Part shown: in pieces, positions 1-6,181 of the stretch
Position numbering within the stretch: position 1 is the first letter of the stretch
How the letters are laid out: every line of letters begins with the position of its first letter
Assembly: GCA_029259875.1 (NCBI GenBank)
Contig: JAJDEK010000451.1
Coordinates: 1 to 8,810, forward strand
DNA from: Planctomycetaceae bacterium
GTDB taxonomy: Bacteria > Planctomycetota > Planctomycetia > Planctomycetales > Planctomycetaceae
Length of the DNA stretch: 8,810 bases
Direction of reading: 5' to 3'
Notes under the pieces: model-generated
The model's input: the letters and a program-made list of their open reading frames with translations, nothing else
The model's database searches: none
Told to the model about the DNA's origin: nothing
Made by a program: the position numbers and the translations under genes

Positions 1-256
1 AAAAGCCAGAGTGCATCACTGACCCTTTATACTCACCAAACAACAACAAAACTCGTGCCCGATTTGGGGCAACCGCCATGCATCCGAACAAGCCGATAAT
101 ACAGGCCGGCAATAAAAAAATCGCCAACACGCCTAGCAGGCCGCTCTCATTAGCAATCGCAGTCACGAACAAGAACACAGCCAACAACAACCCGCATAAA
201 CAAACAGCCAGCGGATTCCAACCCGATATTGGGTCATAAAGTTTCTCTTCAGTCAT
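1..256 (-). CDS. SPFH/band-7 domain membrane protein, N-terminal part (runs off left edge)
   Basis: Only the first 85 codons are inside the window; the gene continues past position 1. The peptide opens with a short polar stretch (MTEEKLYDPISGW). Two hydrophobic segments follow at about residues 15-33 and 39-60. After them comes the start of a band-7 domain: residues 61-85 include APNRARVLLLFGEYKGSV and then HSGF. That order matches the bacterial SPFH subfamily with two N-terminal membrane helices and an 'E/APN-A-V-LFG-Y-G' entry motif. Family knowledge: such proteins (relatives of stomatin, prohibitin and flotillin) form membrane-bound oligomeric scaffolds. The substrate or partner here is unknown. 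I chose the ATG at 256 because GGGAGA lies 6 nt upstream. An in-frame ATG at 280 would add eight residues but lacks a ribosome binding site. The gene lies 116 bp downstream of the hydrolase gene on the same strand, so co-transcription is possible but not shown. Confidence 0.8.
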   Translation of the reverse strand, partial: MTEEKLYDPISGWNPLAVCLCGLLLAVFLFVTAIANESGLLGVLAIFLLPACIIGLFGCMAVAPNRARVLLLFGEYKGSVMHSGF

Positions 257-262
257 CACATT

Positions 263-268
263 TCTCCC
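263..268 (-). promoter_or_regulatory. Shine-Dalgarno site deciding the start of the SPFH gene
   Basis: On the minus strand this reads GGGAGA and sits 6 nt before the ATG at 256. It favours that start over the in-frame ATG at 280, which has only an A-rich leader before it. Confidence 0.6.
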
Positions 269-372
269 TGATTCCGACATGTTTTTTAATTATCGAATAT
301 GATTATTTTTGTTAAACGTAGTAGCCTGCCTTTCAGATCAAATAATTCCTCAACTTCTCGCATACTTCACAG

Positions 373-1806
373 CTATTTGTTCCCGGCAGTTTTAGGAGAT
401 TCCAGCCCTGCTTGATTCACCGTAGAAACTTCATACTTTGCCTGTGGAGAAGCCTCTTTGGTTGCATCCAAAAACTCCATTTTGTGTGCTGCATGATCGT
501 CATATATCGGCTGATCCAAATAGTTCCAGGCGTGGAAATGACTCTCAGGATTCCACCTTTGATTCTGATGCCCCTGAACCGTACCAATCATTTTACCATC
601 GCGATAAATCTGGAAAGCATGAATCCCGCTTTGCAAATCAGCTTCTGCCTGCCATTCAATTTTCACGCCTTTATCCGGCACGCTACTGACTTGTACTGCT
701 AAGGGTGCGGCAGGAGGTGATGTGTCCAAAATCCTGCCTGTCTTTACCAGTTCTTGCCAGGCTGCAGCCACCTTCTCATTAGGCAGCCAGGCCTGTTGCT
801 TAGAATCGTCAACCTGATTCTGCTTAAGTGACTGAACCGCTTTTGATTTTAGATCTCCGAGCCAGCCCTGCTGATAATCGAGTTTTTTCAGTTTGGTAGA
901 ACTTGGGTCTTTTGGTAATCGCCGTTCGAGCATTGAGTCAAAAAAACGAATCGCCAGTAACCGGCTATTACTGTTTTCATGACTCGAACCGGGATGTTCG
1001 GCAACTGACCACTGAGCCTGTTTTTCGCGTGCGACATCAAAGACGTTATGTGTACCGACCACTGCCGCATAAAAACGTTCGCCAGGCTGATTTTCTTTTT
1101 CGCCGTAACAGAACATCACAGGAACATCATAGACAGCGGAGTTACTATCCGGCTTAAGCGGCTGACTGCGGGGTAACTCTCGATTCACAGGAGCCAGTCC
1201 TCCCGAACGAGGAAACACGGCAATCACACGTTCCGGATTTCGATATAGCATATTCATCACCCACAACGCCCCCCCTGAATGCCCCCATAAACACCAGGGA
1301 GCCTTTACAATCTCAGGATGATGACTCTGCTTTCCCAACTTCTGAAGTGCAGAAATAAATGCGTGCTCCGAACCATCGGCGGGCATATACCAGGTGCTAC
1401 ACTCTTCTTTGGGCGCCCAGATCTGAGTTCCTAACAGCGCACAATTCCACTTTCTAGCCAAAGCCTGCCACTGCAAGTCATCCGCGTGTTCCAGTCCAAA
1501 CTTCCTGGCACCAGCGCCACAACCATGCTGTCGCACAATCACGCCTCGAATCTGCTTGACATGATTGGGAACCCATAATCGGAAGTAGGCATTCTCATAA
1601 GCATCCTCTTCACGAGGTGGAACACTCACTTGATAGAGTTGTCCACGATTTTGCGCAACGGGAGCAGCGAACTCCGAATTCTTTTTATCGATTTCTCTCT
1701 TCGATTTCGATTCGTCAGCTGCCTCAATGCAACTACTATCAATCACAAAATCAATACTCAGAATGATGAGTAAGAACCGAACGCTTAAACTTAACCCCGT
1801 GTTCAT
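373..1806 (-). CDS. Secreted alpha/beta-hydrolase (esterase-like) with C-terminal FN3-like domain
   Basis: The 477-residue product starts with a signal peptide: a basic end at R10, a hydrophobic core at about 11-22, and probable cleavage near residues 28-30. It should therefore be exported. Residues about 55-295 form an alpha/beta-hydrolase domain. An HGCG oxyanion-type motif is at 94-97 and the nucleophile elbow GHSGG at 175-179 makes Ser177 the nucleophile. His276 (in HPGSSHEN) is the likely catalytic histidine. The acid position after the strand DVPVMFCYG carries Glu (E236 or E238) where many relatives have Asp. After a charged linker (about 296-360), residues about 364-470 look like a fibronectin type III or similar beta-sandwich: a Pro-rich entry, then VKIEW, FQIYRDG and YEVSTVNQAGLES. 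Family knowledge suggests ester hydrolysis; the substrate cannot be read from sequence. No lipobox is present. The leader before the ATG holds only a weak AGAAAG. No terminator is visible after the TAG. Confidence 0.82.
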   Translation of the reverse strand: MNTGLSLSVRFLLIILSIDFVIDSSCIEAADESKSKREIDKKNSEFAAPVAQNRGQLYQVSVPPREEDAYENAYFRLWVPNHVKQIRGVIVRQHGCGAGARKFGLEHADDLQWQALARKWNCALLGTQIWAPKEECSTWYMPADGSEHAFISALQKLGKQSHHPEIVKAPWCLWGHSGGALWVMNMLYRNPERVIAVFPRSGGLAPVNRELPRSQPLKPDSNSAVYDVPVMFCYGEKENQPGERFYAAVVGTHNVFDVAREKQAQWSVAEHPGSSHENSNSRLLAIRFFDSMLERRLPKDPSSTKLKKLDYQQGWLGDLKSKAVQSLKQNQVDDSKQQAWLPNEKVAAAWQELVKTGRILDTSPPAAPLAVQVSSVPDKGVKIEWQAEADLQSGIHAFQIYRDGKMIGTVQGHQNQRWNPESHFHAWNYLDQPIYDDHAAHKMEFLDATKEASPQAKYEVSTVNQAGLESPKTAGNK

Positions 1807-1960
1807 TTACTTTCTTTCTAATCAAAAACAACCTAAAAGAAATCATCACTGCCGCTGTATTCACTATCGTATTCTCATTGATTCAAAACCACACTCTCAG
1901 AAATGCAGATCTTTCGTAAAACAATTGAATAAGAAATTCGATTGACAGATTCAAGTCTCA

Positions 1961-1975
1961 TTAAACTCAGTTCAA
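1961..1975. repeat. 15-bp near-palindrome resembling the feoA operator
   Basis: The plus strand reads TTAAACTCAGTTCAA, a 7-1-7 palindrome with one mismatched pair. It shares the core ACTCAGTT and a trailing CAA with the 17-bp palindrome in the feoA promoter (5398-5414). It lies about 155 bp upstream of the hydrolase start and overlaps the stop codon of the doubtful small ORF. A regulatory role is only a possibility. Confidence 0.25.
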
Positions 1976-2182
1976 AACCTTAAAAAAACAGGAATTAAAC
2001 TCTATATTGACTTTGTGAAGTCGCTGCTTAAACTGCGTCGCGCGCGTGGGAATTTTTTCTTGATAGTGCATCGATTTTCCCCTGCTGATCTCATCACTAT
2101 AAAAACCTCTTGTTTTAAATATTAAACGAGCAATTTCCCGACCCAATTCACAATCAACACCATTGATTTTCATTGTTATCAA
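1967..2182 (-). CDS. Doubtful small hypothetical protein (71 aa, TTG start)
   Basis: I do not recognise this protein. It would be a 71-residue, basic, soluble peptide with a probable helix at about residues 11-27 (ELGREIARLIFKTRGF) and a Lys/Arg-rich C-terminal half. It has no signal peptide, membrane segment or cysteine cluster. The main support is a good AGGTG ribosome binding site exactly 7 nt before a TTG start. The in-frame ATG three codons later is too far from it. Against it: it is short, lies in an AT-rich gap, and has no link to its neighbours. It could equally be a chance ORF or the remnant of a larger gene. Confidence 0.3.
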   Translation of the reverse strand: MITMKINGVDCELGREIARLIFKTRGFYSDEISRGKSMHYQEKIPTRATQFKQRLHKVNIEFNSCFFKVLN

Positions 2183-2189
2183 ATCGTTT

Positions 2190-2194
2190 CACCT
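2190..2194 (-). promoter_or_regulatory. Shine-Dalgarno-like AGGTG ahead of a TTG start
   Basis: AGGTG on the minus strand, 7 nt before the TTG at 2182 and 16 nt before the ATG at 2173. If the small ORF is real, this site selects the TTG. Confidence 0.3.
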
Positions 2195-2325
2195 ATTTTT
2201 GAAGTAGCTTTCACTTTACATCGTAGCTCCTTCAACTCACTTTCACGCACTTATCACCCCTTGACTGATTCACGCCCTTCGAGATGATTACTTTCTCAAT
2301 CGGTGAATTCAAACAAACAGACCGG

Positions 2326-2366
2326 CTGGTACTCATTTTAATGAGTCAGGTATTGAGGTGTACCAG
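2326..2366. repeat. Nested, bulged inverted repeat downstream of the feo operon
   Basis: An inner palindrome (2331-2346: ACTCATT, two bases, AATGAGT) is flanked by CTGGTAC at 2326-2332 and GTACCAG at 2360-2366. In RNA the inner stem can extend through CTGGT/ACCAG with a bulge of about 15 nt on one arm, giving a stem of about 11 bp. It lies about 115 bp past the last feo gene. On the minus strand it is followed by a moderately T-rich GGTCTGTTTGTTT, so it may be a poor terminator. The symmetric inner part could instead be a protein binding site. Confidence 0.4.
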
Positions 2367-2479
2367 TAGATCGTCAGACCATCACAGATTTTATCCGATA
2401 TCACCTGAATGGAAGAGAGGAAAAGTTAGCACTTCAAGAGAAGGAAAGAAGAGTCGCGCCTGAGATTTTCGGTCTAGGT

Positions 2480-2674
2480 CTAGTCGGAGCTTTTCAGTTG
2501 ATCCAGCGAAACAAAGTTGGGAGTTTTGGCAGTTCCTGAATCACAGCCAGTGCAGGATCCGCCCCCGCAACCAGTCCGTTGTTTAAAAAACCGCACAATA
2601 CGACGGAGCAGAAAATAAACCGCTGCCGTAACACAAACTAAGGCTCCAACTAATTGCCAGTCAATTTGATTCAT
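2480..2674 (-). CDS. FeoB-associated Cys-rich membrane protein
   Basis: A 64-residue protein with one N-terminal membrane helix (about residues 7-23), then a basic stretch (RRIVRFFKQR) and a Gly/Cys cluster, TGCGGGSCTGC, with cysteines at 36, 41 and 44. This architecture and its position directly after feoB match the FeoB-associated Cys-rich membrane protein family. Members follow feoB in many genomes and are thought to assist Fe2+ transport, with the cysteines possibly binding iron or protecting it. That role is not firmly established. The basic residues just after the helix suggest by the positive-inside rule that the Cys cluster faces the cytoplasm. The gene is separated from feoB by 59 bp with no terminator between, so it is probably the last gene of the feoAB operon. 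No clear Shine-Dalgarno precedes the ATG. Confidence 0.85.
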   Translation of the reverse strand: MNQIDWQLVGALVCVTAAVYFLLRRIVRFFKQRTGCGGGSCTGCDSGTAKTPNFVSLDQLKSSD

Positions 2675-2733
2675 AATGTGGGCTCATTCTAAGATTCGAA
2701 TGGCTTGTAAAATTTTCGATACTATTATCTGCA

Positions 2734-5019
2734 CTAAATAAACAACATGCCAACCTGATAGGAGATGAATGCTCCTACATACGCCAACGTTGTCATATAA
2801 GTAAATGAGATCACAGGCCACAGCCAACTGTTGGTTTCACGTCGAATTACCATCAAAGTCGCCGCACATTGGGCACACAAGGCAAAAAAGACCATAATCG
2901 AAATCGCTACAGGAACATTAAACACTTTGCTGCCATCAGGCCAGGTCGATGCACGGATAGAACCGATCAAGCCTTGGTCATCTTCACCAATGTCTCCACC
3001 CAGACTATAGATGGTTCCCAAAGTGGAAATAATGACTTCTCGAGCAGGAAACGAGGCAATCACCCCAACACCAATTTTCCAGTCCCATCCCAACGGTTTG
3101 ACTACCGGAGCAATCAAGTGTCCGGCTTGGCCCAAAAAACTGGATTCCACTAATTGGCCGCTGACTTGATTCTGTTTCTCATTCAGTTCTGCTTGCTCCC
3201 CTGAAAGTAACTCTTTTTGACTCTGTAATTCTCTGAGAGCTGCCTGATCGCTTTCTTCAGTAGCAGCAATCTGAGTTTCAAGCTCTTCAAGTGAAGAATC
3301 AACTGTTTCGATTCGCTCCTGAATTTGAAATTGCTCGCTATGATCACCCGGAAAATAACCGGCAGCCCAAATAATAATCGATGTCATAAAAATCAATGTT
3401 CCCGCTTTGACTACAAACGATTTTGCACGATTATAAACTCGCAAAATCACATTACGCGGAGAAGGCCATTTATAACCCGGTAATTCCATCACAAACGGTG
3501 CCACATCCCCTTTAAAACAAATCCGTTTCAAAAACCAGGCCACGGGAATAGCTACTAATGCACCAATCGAAGACATGGCAAACAGTACCAGGCCCTGCAA
3601 TGTCACCAGCGGGCTGCCTGCTAATGACAGATAAGCAATGTTCGGAATAAAGGCGGCAATAAAAAGAGTATAAACAGGCCAGCGCGCCGAGCAGCTCATT
3701 AAAGGCGCCACTAATATTGTCACTAGCCGTTCGTGTCGATTCTCAATCACGCGCGTTGCCATAATCCCAGGGACAGCACATGCAAAAGAAGACATCAAAG
3801 GAATGAACGATTTACCACTCAACCCCAGGCTCCGCATTAATCGATCCATAATAAATGCAGCGCGTGCCATATAACCACTGTCTTCCAATACCGCGATAAA
3901 GAAATACAGAATCACAATCTGTGGAAGAAATATGAGCACACCTCCCACACCAGCCACAACACCATCGACCACTAGACTTCGCAACGGTCCAGGGGAAATC
4001 AATGATTCCACTGTCCCATCAACAATTCCCTGCCCCGCTTCAATCAGTTCCATGGCAGGACCTGCCCAGGTAAAGACAGACTGAAACACAAAAAACATCA
4101 GCACAAAGAAGAATAGAAAACCAAAGACACGGTGAGTTAACCAACGATCAATTCGATCAGAATTCGTCACTTGATGTTCTTTGGGATGCTCTATGACGTC
4201 TTTTAATAGATCTCTGCTCCAGCCATAGCGCAAGCGGGCTTCTATTGCCGGAACAGCGTAACCTGCTTCTTTCAACCGCGAACGTGCCTGACGTAAATCA
4301 TCCATCAAGCCATTATGAGTATGGTTCTCAAAGTAAGATTCCACATACCCGCCCACATCGAGCAATAATCGGTCCACTAGAAAATCGGGGGGGATACCTT
4401 CCTCATCAGTCTGAAGCTTTTCAGACAACTGCTCTCGTTCGAAATAAAAGGCATCAGGAAAAAGAGACAGAGGCTGATGTTTTGTTCCAACATCAACCCG
4501 TAAAATTTCTGCTTTGAGCTCTTTGACCCCTTTCCCATGATGCGCTTCGGTACACACCACGGGCAAGTTTAGTTTTTGTGATAAAGCCCCTGCATCAATT
4601 TCAATCCCCCGCGAACGGGCAAGATCACACATGTTGAGAACCAACACAACAGGAATCGATAAGTCCAGAATCTGACTAAACAGGTATAGATTTCGTTCCA
4701 AGTTTGACGCGTCGGCAATGCAAACGATGGCATCGGGAAGCGGAACTTCTTTTTGTCTTCCCAGCAAGACATCGACTGCCACCATTTCGTCGATAGATCG
4801 AGGTGCCAGGCTGTAAGTTCCGGGTAAATCAACCAAATCAATGTTCCGGCCGTCCCAGGTAACACTGCCCACTTTCTTTTCTACGGTCACACCAGGAAAG
4901 TTCCCAATATGTGCATGCCCGCCGGAAAGATGATTGAACAGAGTGCTCTTTCCTGTATTGGGATTACCAATGATGGCGATGGTCATTTTTTTTTGTGATA
5001 CGGCGGGAGAATTGATCAT
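2734..5019 (-). CDS. feoB: Ferrous iron transporter FeoB, GTPase and membrane channel
   Basis: FeoB imports Fe2+ across the inner membrane. Numbering is from the ATG at 5019 (761 aa). The N-terminal G domain has G1 GNPNTGKST (18-26), a G2 region with Thr45, G3 DLPG (64-67) and G4 NMCD (129-132). A helical GDI-type segment follows to about residue 275. The membrane part starts near 299 and holds both gate repeats. Their key cysteines are Cys414 (FACAVPGIMATR), Cys443 (MSCSARWPVY) and Cys715/718 (CAQCAATL...RRET). The form ACAVPG replaces the proteobacterial GCNVPA. A charged, Glu/Gln-rich insert of about 65 residues (about 561-625) precedes the conserved PLGWDWKIG segment. Start choice is uncertain: a GTG at 5091, 5 nt after the feoA stop, would add 24 residues, and an ATG at 4986 gives a minimal MTIAIIGNPN start. 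None has a good ribosome binding site. It is co-directional with feoA and the Cys-rich gene. Confidence 0.95.
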   Translation of the reverse strand: MINSPAVSQKKMTIAIIGNPNTGKSTLFNHLSGGHAHIGNFPGVTVEKKVGSVTWDGRNIDLVDLPGTYSLAPRSIDEMVAVDVLLGRQKEVPLPDAIVCIADASNLERNLYLFSQILDLSIPVVLVLNMCDLARSRGIEIDAGALSQKLNLPVVCTEAHHGKGVKELKAEILRVDVGTKHQPLSLFPDAFYFEREQLSEKLQTDEEGIPPDFLVDRLLLDVGGYVESYFENHTHNGLMDDLRQARSRLKEAGYAVPAIEARLRYGWSRDLLKDVIEHPKEHQVTNSDRIDRWLTHRVFGFLFFFVLMFFVFQSVFTWAGPAMELIEAGQGIVDGTVESLISPGPLRSLVVDGVVAGVGGVLIFLPQIVILYFFIAVLEDSGYMARAAFIMDRLMRSLGLSGKSFIPLMSSFACAVPGIMATRVIENRHERLVTILVAPLMSCSARWPVYTLFIAAFIPNIAYLSLAGSPLVTLQGLVLFAMSSIGALVAIPVAWFLKRICFKGDVAPFVMELPGYKWPSPRNVILRVYNRAKSFVVKAGTLIFMTSIIIWAAGYFPGDHSEQFQIQERIETVDSSLEELETQIAATEESDQAALRELQSQKELLSGEQAELNEKQNQVSGQLVESSFLGQAGHLIAPVVKPLGWDWKIGVGVIASFPAREVIISTLGTIYSLGGDIGEDDQGLIGSIRASTWPDGSKVFNVPVAISIMVFFALCAQCAATLMVIRRETNSWLWPVISFTYMTTLAYVGAFISYQVGMLFI

Positions 5020-5096
5020 GGAACTGGAAGCTCTGAAAGCGTAGCTCTCATTTGGGAGGAAAACATTGCGACCTACAAAATCAGGAAGCACTTACG

Positions 5097-5321
5097 TTAT
5101 ACAATTTCAACCTCAACGCACTTTGCTTCATTCAATCGTAGAGACAAACGGTAGCCGCGAACCGCAAACTCTAAAGGGTCGCCAAGAGGCGCTTTCCCTA
5201 ATAGTTGGATCTCTTCGCCATCAATCAGCCCCATTTCCATTAATCGAATGGAAACAGCATCTTCGCCATTTATTTGTGTGATCCGCGCAATTTGGCCTTT
5301 GATAATCTGGTTTAACGTCAT
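5097..5321 (-). CDS. feoA: FeoA, small SH3-like partner of FeoB
   Basis: A 74-residue cytosolic protein covering the complete FeoA fold. Landmarks are an N-terminal MTLNQIIKGQIARI, the central RLMEMGLIDGEEI, then APLGDPLEFAVRGYRLSLRLNEA and a final valine-rich strand. This matches the family pattern (R-L-x-E-M/L-G-L, PLGDP, VRG...LR..EA). FeoA is known to be needed for FeoB-driven Fe2+ uptake and is thought to bind FeoB. I chose the ATG at 5321 because the conserved fold starts there. In-frame GTG codons at 5324 and 5330 would add one or three residues, and GAGA lies about 8 nt before the 5324 GTG. It is the first gene of the operon, behind the promoter at 5386-5414, with a leader of about 58 nt. 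Confidence 0.93.
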   Translation of the reverse strand: MTLNQIIKGQIARITQINGEDAVSIRLMEMGLIDGEEIQLLGKAPLGDPLEFAVRGYRLSLRLNEAKCVEVEIV

Positions 5322-5385
5322 CACAAACACAATCTCAACACAAGAGAATCCTTACAACGTGCATTTTGCTGTTTCGGTCCCCTAC

Positions 5386-5414
5386 ACTATAGAGAAATTG
5401 AGACTCAGTTTCAA
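5386..5414 (-). promoter_or_regulatory. Sigma70-type promoter of the feo operon
   Basis: On the minus strand, TTGAAA (5409-5414) and TATAGT (5386-5391) are separated by exactly 17 bp, with five of six matches to consensus in each box. Transcription would start near 5379, giving a leader of about 58 nt before the feoA ATG. It is the best promoter in the window and stands just ahead of the first feo gene. Confidence 0.75.
5398..5414. promoter_or_regulatory. Fur-family-like operator overlapping the feo promoter
   Basis: The plus strand reads TTGAGACTCAGTTTCAA, a 17-bp palindrome with one mismatched pair around a central C. Its inner 15 bases fit the Fur 7-1-7 consensus (TGATAAT-n-ATTATCA) at 10 of 14 positions. 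It covers the -35 hexamer and part of the spacer, a position where a repressor would block RNA polymerase. Iron-dependent Fur repression of feo is well known in other bacteria. Binding by Fur here is inferred, and another Fur-family or DtxR-family regulator is possible. Confidence 0.55.
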
Positions 5415-5489
5415 CTCAATCCAAAGCCAGCTCCGCCTTACTCCAATGCAGATTGTATAAGCCCCAGCCGAGTAACTCAATACTCAATT

Positions 5490-5520
5490 AGTAGTTCTAA
5501 ATCCAAACTAGGATACTACT
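5490..5520. repeat. Bulged inverted repeat upstream of the feo promoter
   Basis: AGTAGT (5490-5495) and ATCC (5501-5504) pair with GGAT (5511-5514) and ACTACT (5515-5520). This gives a 10-bp stem with a 5-nt bulge on one arm and a 6-nt loop. No T-tract follows on the minus strand, so it is not a normal Rho-independent terminator. Its role is unknown. Confidence 0.35.
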
Positions 5521-5522
5521 TA

Positions 5523-5562
5523 CAAAAAAGGTGAGTCGTTTGAGTGAGCATGGCTTCCACTC
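5523..5562 (-). terminator. Weak candidate terminator of the 140-aa gene
   Basis: On the minus strand, GAGTG and AGC pair with GCT and CACTC (5542-5562, 2-nt bulge, 3-nt loop). A run of six T follows, but only after a 13-nt gap. The T-run is farther away than in standard intrinsic terminators, so the call is tentative. Confidence 0.25.
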
Positions 5563-5651
5563 GAAAACCTTAAATTGCGCGTCCAATCAATCGTTGATCG
5601 AGATTACACAGCCAAATAAGGATTCAAAGTAAGAATGAGAGAAAGGTTGAA

Positions 5652-6074
5652 CTACCAGATCTCTTTCAAGTTCGCATCATAAGCCTGAATTCGGCGACCT
5701 GGTTCAAATTCTTCTGGTGATTCTGCTAATACACGAACCCAAACTTGATGCCCTTCATAGTTCGCTTCAATCGAAATGTGTGGTCCTAGCTGGTCATCAA
5801 AATGCACAGCTAAAGCCTGCCAGATCAAAGCATGTACTTCGTCAAAGATTTCCCCGAGCTTGAGGATATCGAAGCAGAACTTGGAAGGCGCCAAAACGCC
5901 ATCCCATTCACCGCCTACAATTTCGGTATTAGAGGCAAACAGTGTGACCTCCCATTCATCACGACTTGCGTTGTGAAAGAAATGGCAACCGATAGGCGCA
6001 AGCACATCGACATCATACATTAAAGAGGCGACCTGATTTGCCATTGAACTAAGCCAATTGGGAGGGGCGGGCAT
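5652..6074 (-). CDS. Conserved-looking hypothetical protein, 140 aa
   Basis: I cannot assign a function. The product is a soluble, acidic protein without signal peptide or membrane helix. It has a short N-terminal helix (PNWLSSMANQVASLM), then alternating strands and helices: PIGCHFFHNASRDEWEVTLFAS (about 27-48), EIVGGEWDGV, a helix-prone LKLGEIFDEVHALIWQALAVHF (about 71-92), and LGPHISIEANYEGHQVWVRVLAESPEEFEPG (about 96-126). The pattern suggests one compact alpha+beta domain. From memory it resembles proteins found in planctomycete genomes, which I cannot confirm here. No metal or nucleotide motif stands out; Cys30, His31 and His34 are close together but not in a known site. The ATG at 6074 has no Shine-Dalgarno, and an ATG at 6044 would remove ten residues. 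It appears to be transcribed alone, between the tad terminator and the feo promoter. Confidence 0.72.
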   Translation of the reverse strand: MPAPPNWLSSMANQVASLMYDVDVLAPIGCHFFHNASRDEWEVTLFASNTEIVGGEWDGVLAPSKFCFDILKLGEIFDEVHALIWQALAVHFDDQLGPHISIEANYEGHQVWVRVLAESPEEFEPGRRIQAYDANLKEIW

Positions 6075-6110
6075 CTGTAATCGTCAATCTAGAAAATGGG
6101 GCAGTGAATT

Positions 6111-6138
6111 TTGTTAGTGCCTTAAAACAGTTTGTCAA
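6111..6138 (-). promoter_or_regulatory. Possible promoter of the 140-aa gene
   Basis: A perfect -35 hexamer TTGACA (6133-6138 on the minus strand) is followed 16 bp later by TAACAA (6111-6116), a poor -10 matching three of six positions. The start of transcription would fall about 30 nt before the ATG at 6074, a sensible position. The weak -10 keeps confidence low. Confidence 0.35.
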
Positions 6139-6169
6139 AATAAAATAATTCCACTGAACCATATTCATG

Positions 6170-6181
6170 TAACGCAAAACA
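6170..6181 (+). repeat. 12-bp direct repeat, copy 1
   Basis: TAACGCAAAACA occurs here and again at 6369-6380, 199 bp away in the same orientation. Flanking bases differ. In AT-rich DNA a chance match of this length is possible, so significance is uncertain. Confidence 0.3.

Larger units (their letters stand above)
1807..2479. other. Long intergenic stretch between the hydrolase gene and the feo operon
   Basis: About 670 bp separate the feo operon from the hydrolase gene. I find one doubtful small ORF (1967-2182), a bulged inverted repeat (2326-2366) and a 15-bp near-palindrome (1961-1975). No RNA gene, transposon end or clear sigma70 promoter could be supported. The hydrolase promoter should lie between about 1810 and 1980, but candidate boxes there match poorly. 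Confidence 0.6.
5331..5651. other. Intergenic region upstream of feoA
   Basis: About 320 bp between the 140-aa gene and feoA. It contains the feo promoter and operator (5386-5414) and two imperfect hairpins (5490-5520 and 5542-5562). One or both may help end transcription from the upstream gene. I see no ORF worth calling. Confidence 0.6.

Noticed and set aside
903..1157. 84-codon plus-strand ORF
   Set aside because: Antisense to the catalytic part of the hydrolase; Arg-rich shadow sequence.
1720..1745. Possible lipoprotein signal at Cys26 of the hydrolase
   Set aside because: The residues before the Cys (Asp-Ser-Ser) do not fit a lipobox, so an ordinary signal peptide is more likely.
4245..4517. 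90-codon plus-strand ORF
   Set aside because: Antisense to the FeoB GDI region, with no ribosome binding site or domain features.
4569..4865. 98-codon minus-strand ORF inside feoB
   Set aside because: It overlaps the FeoB G domain (G3 and G4 motifs) in another frame and has no recognisable features of its own.
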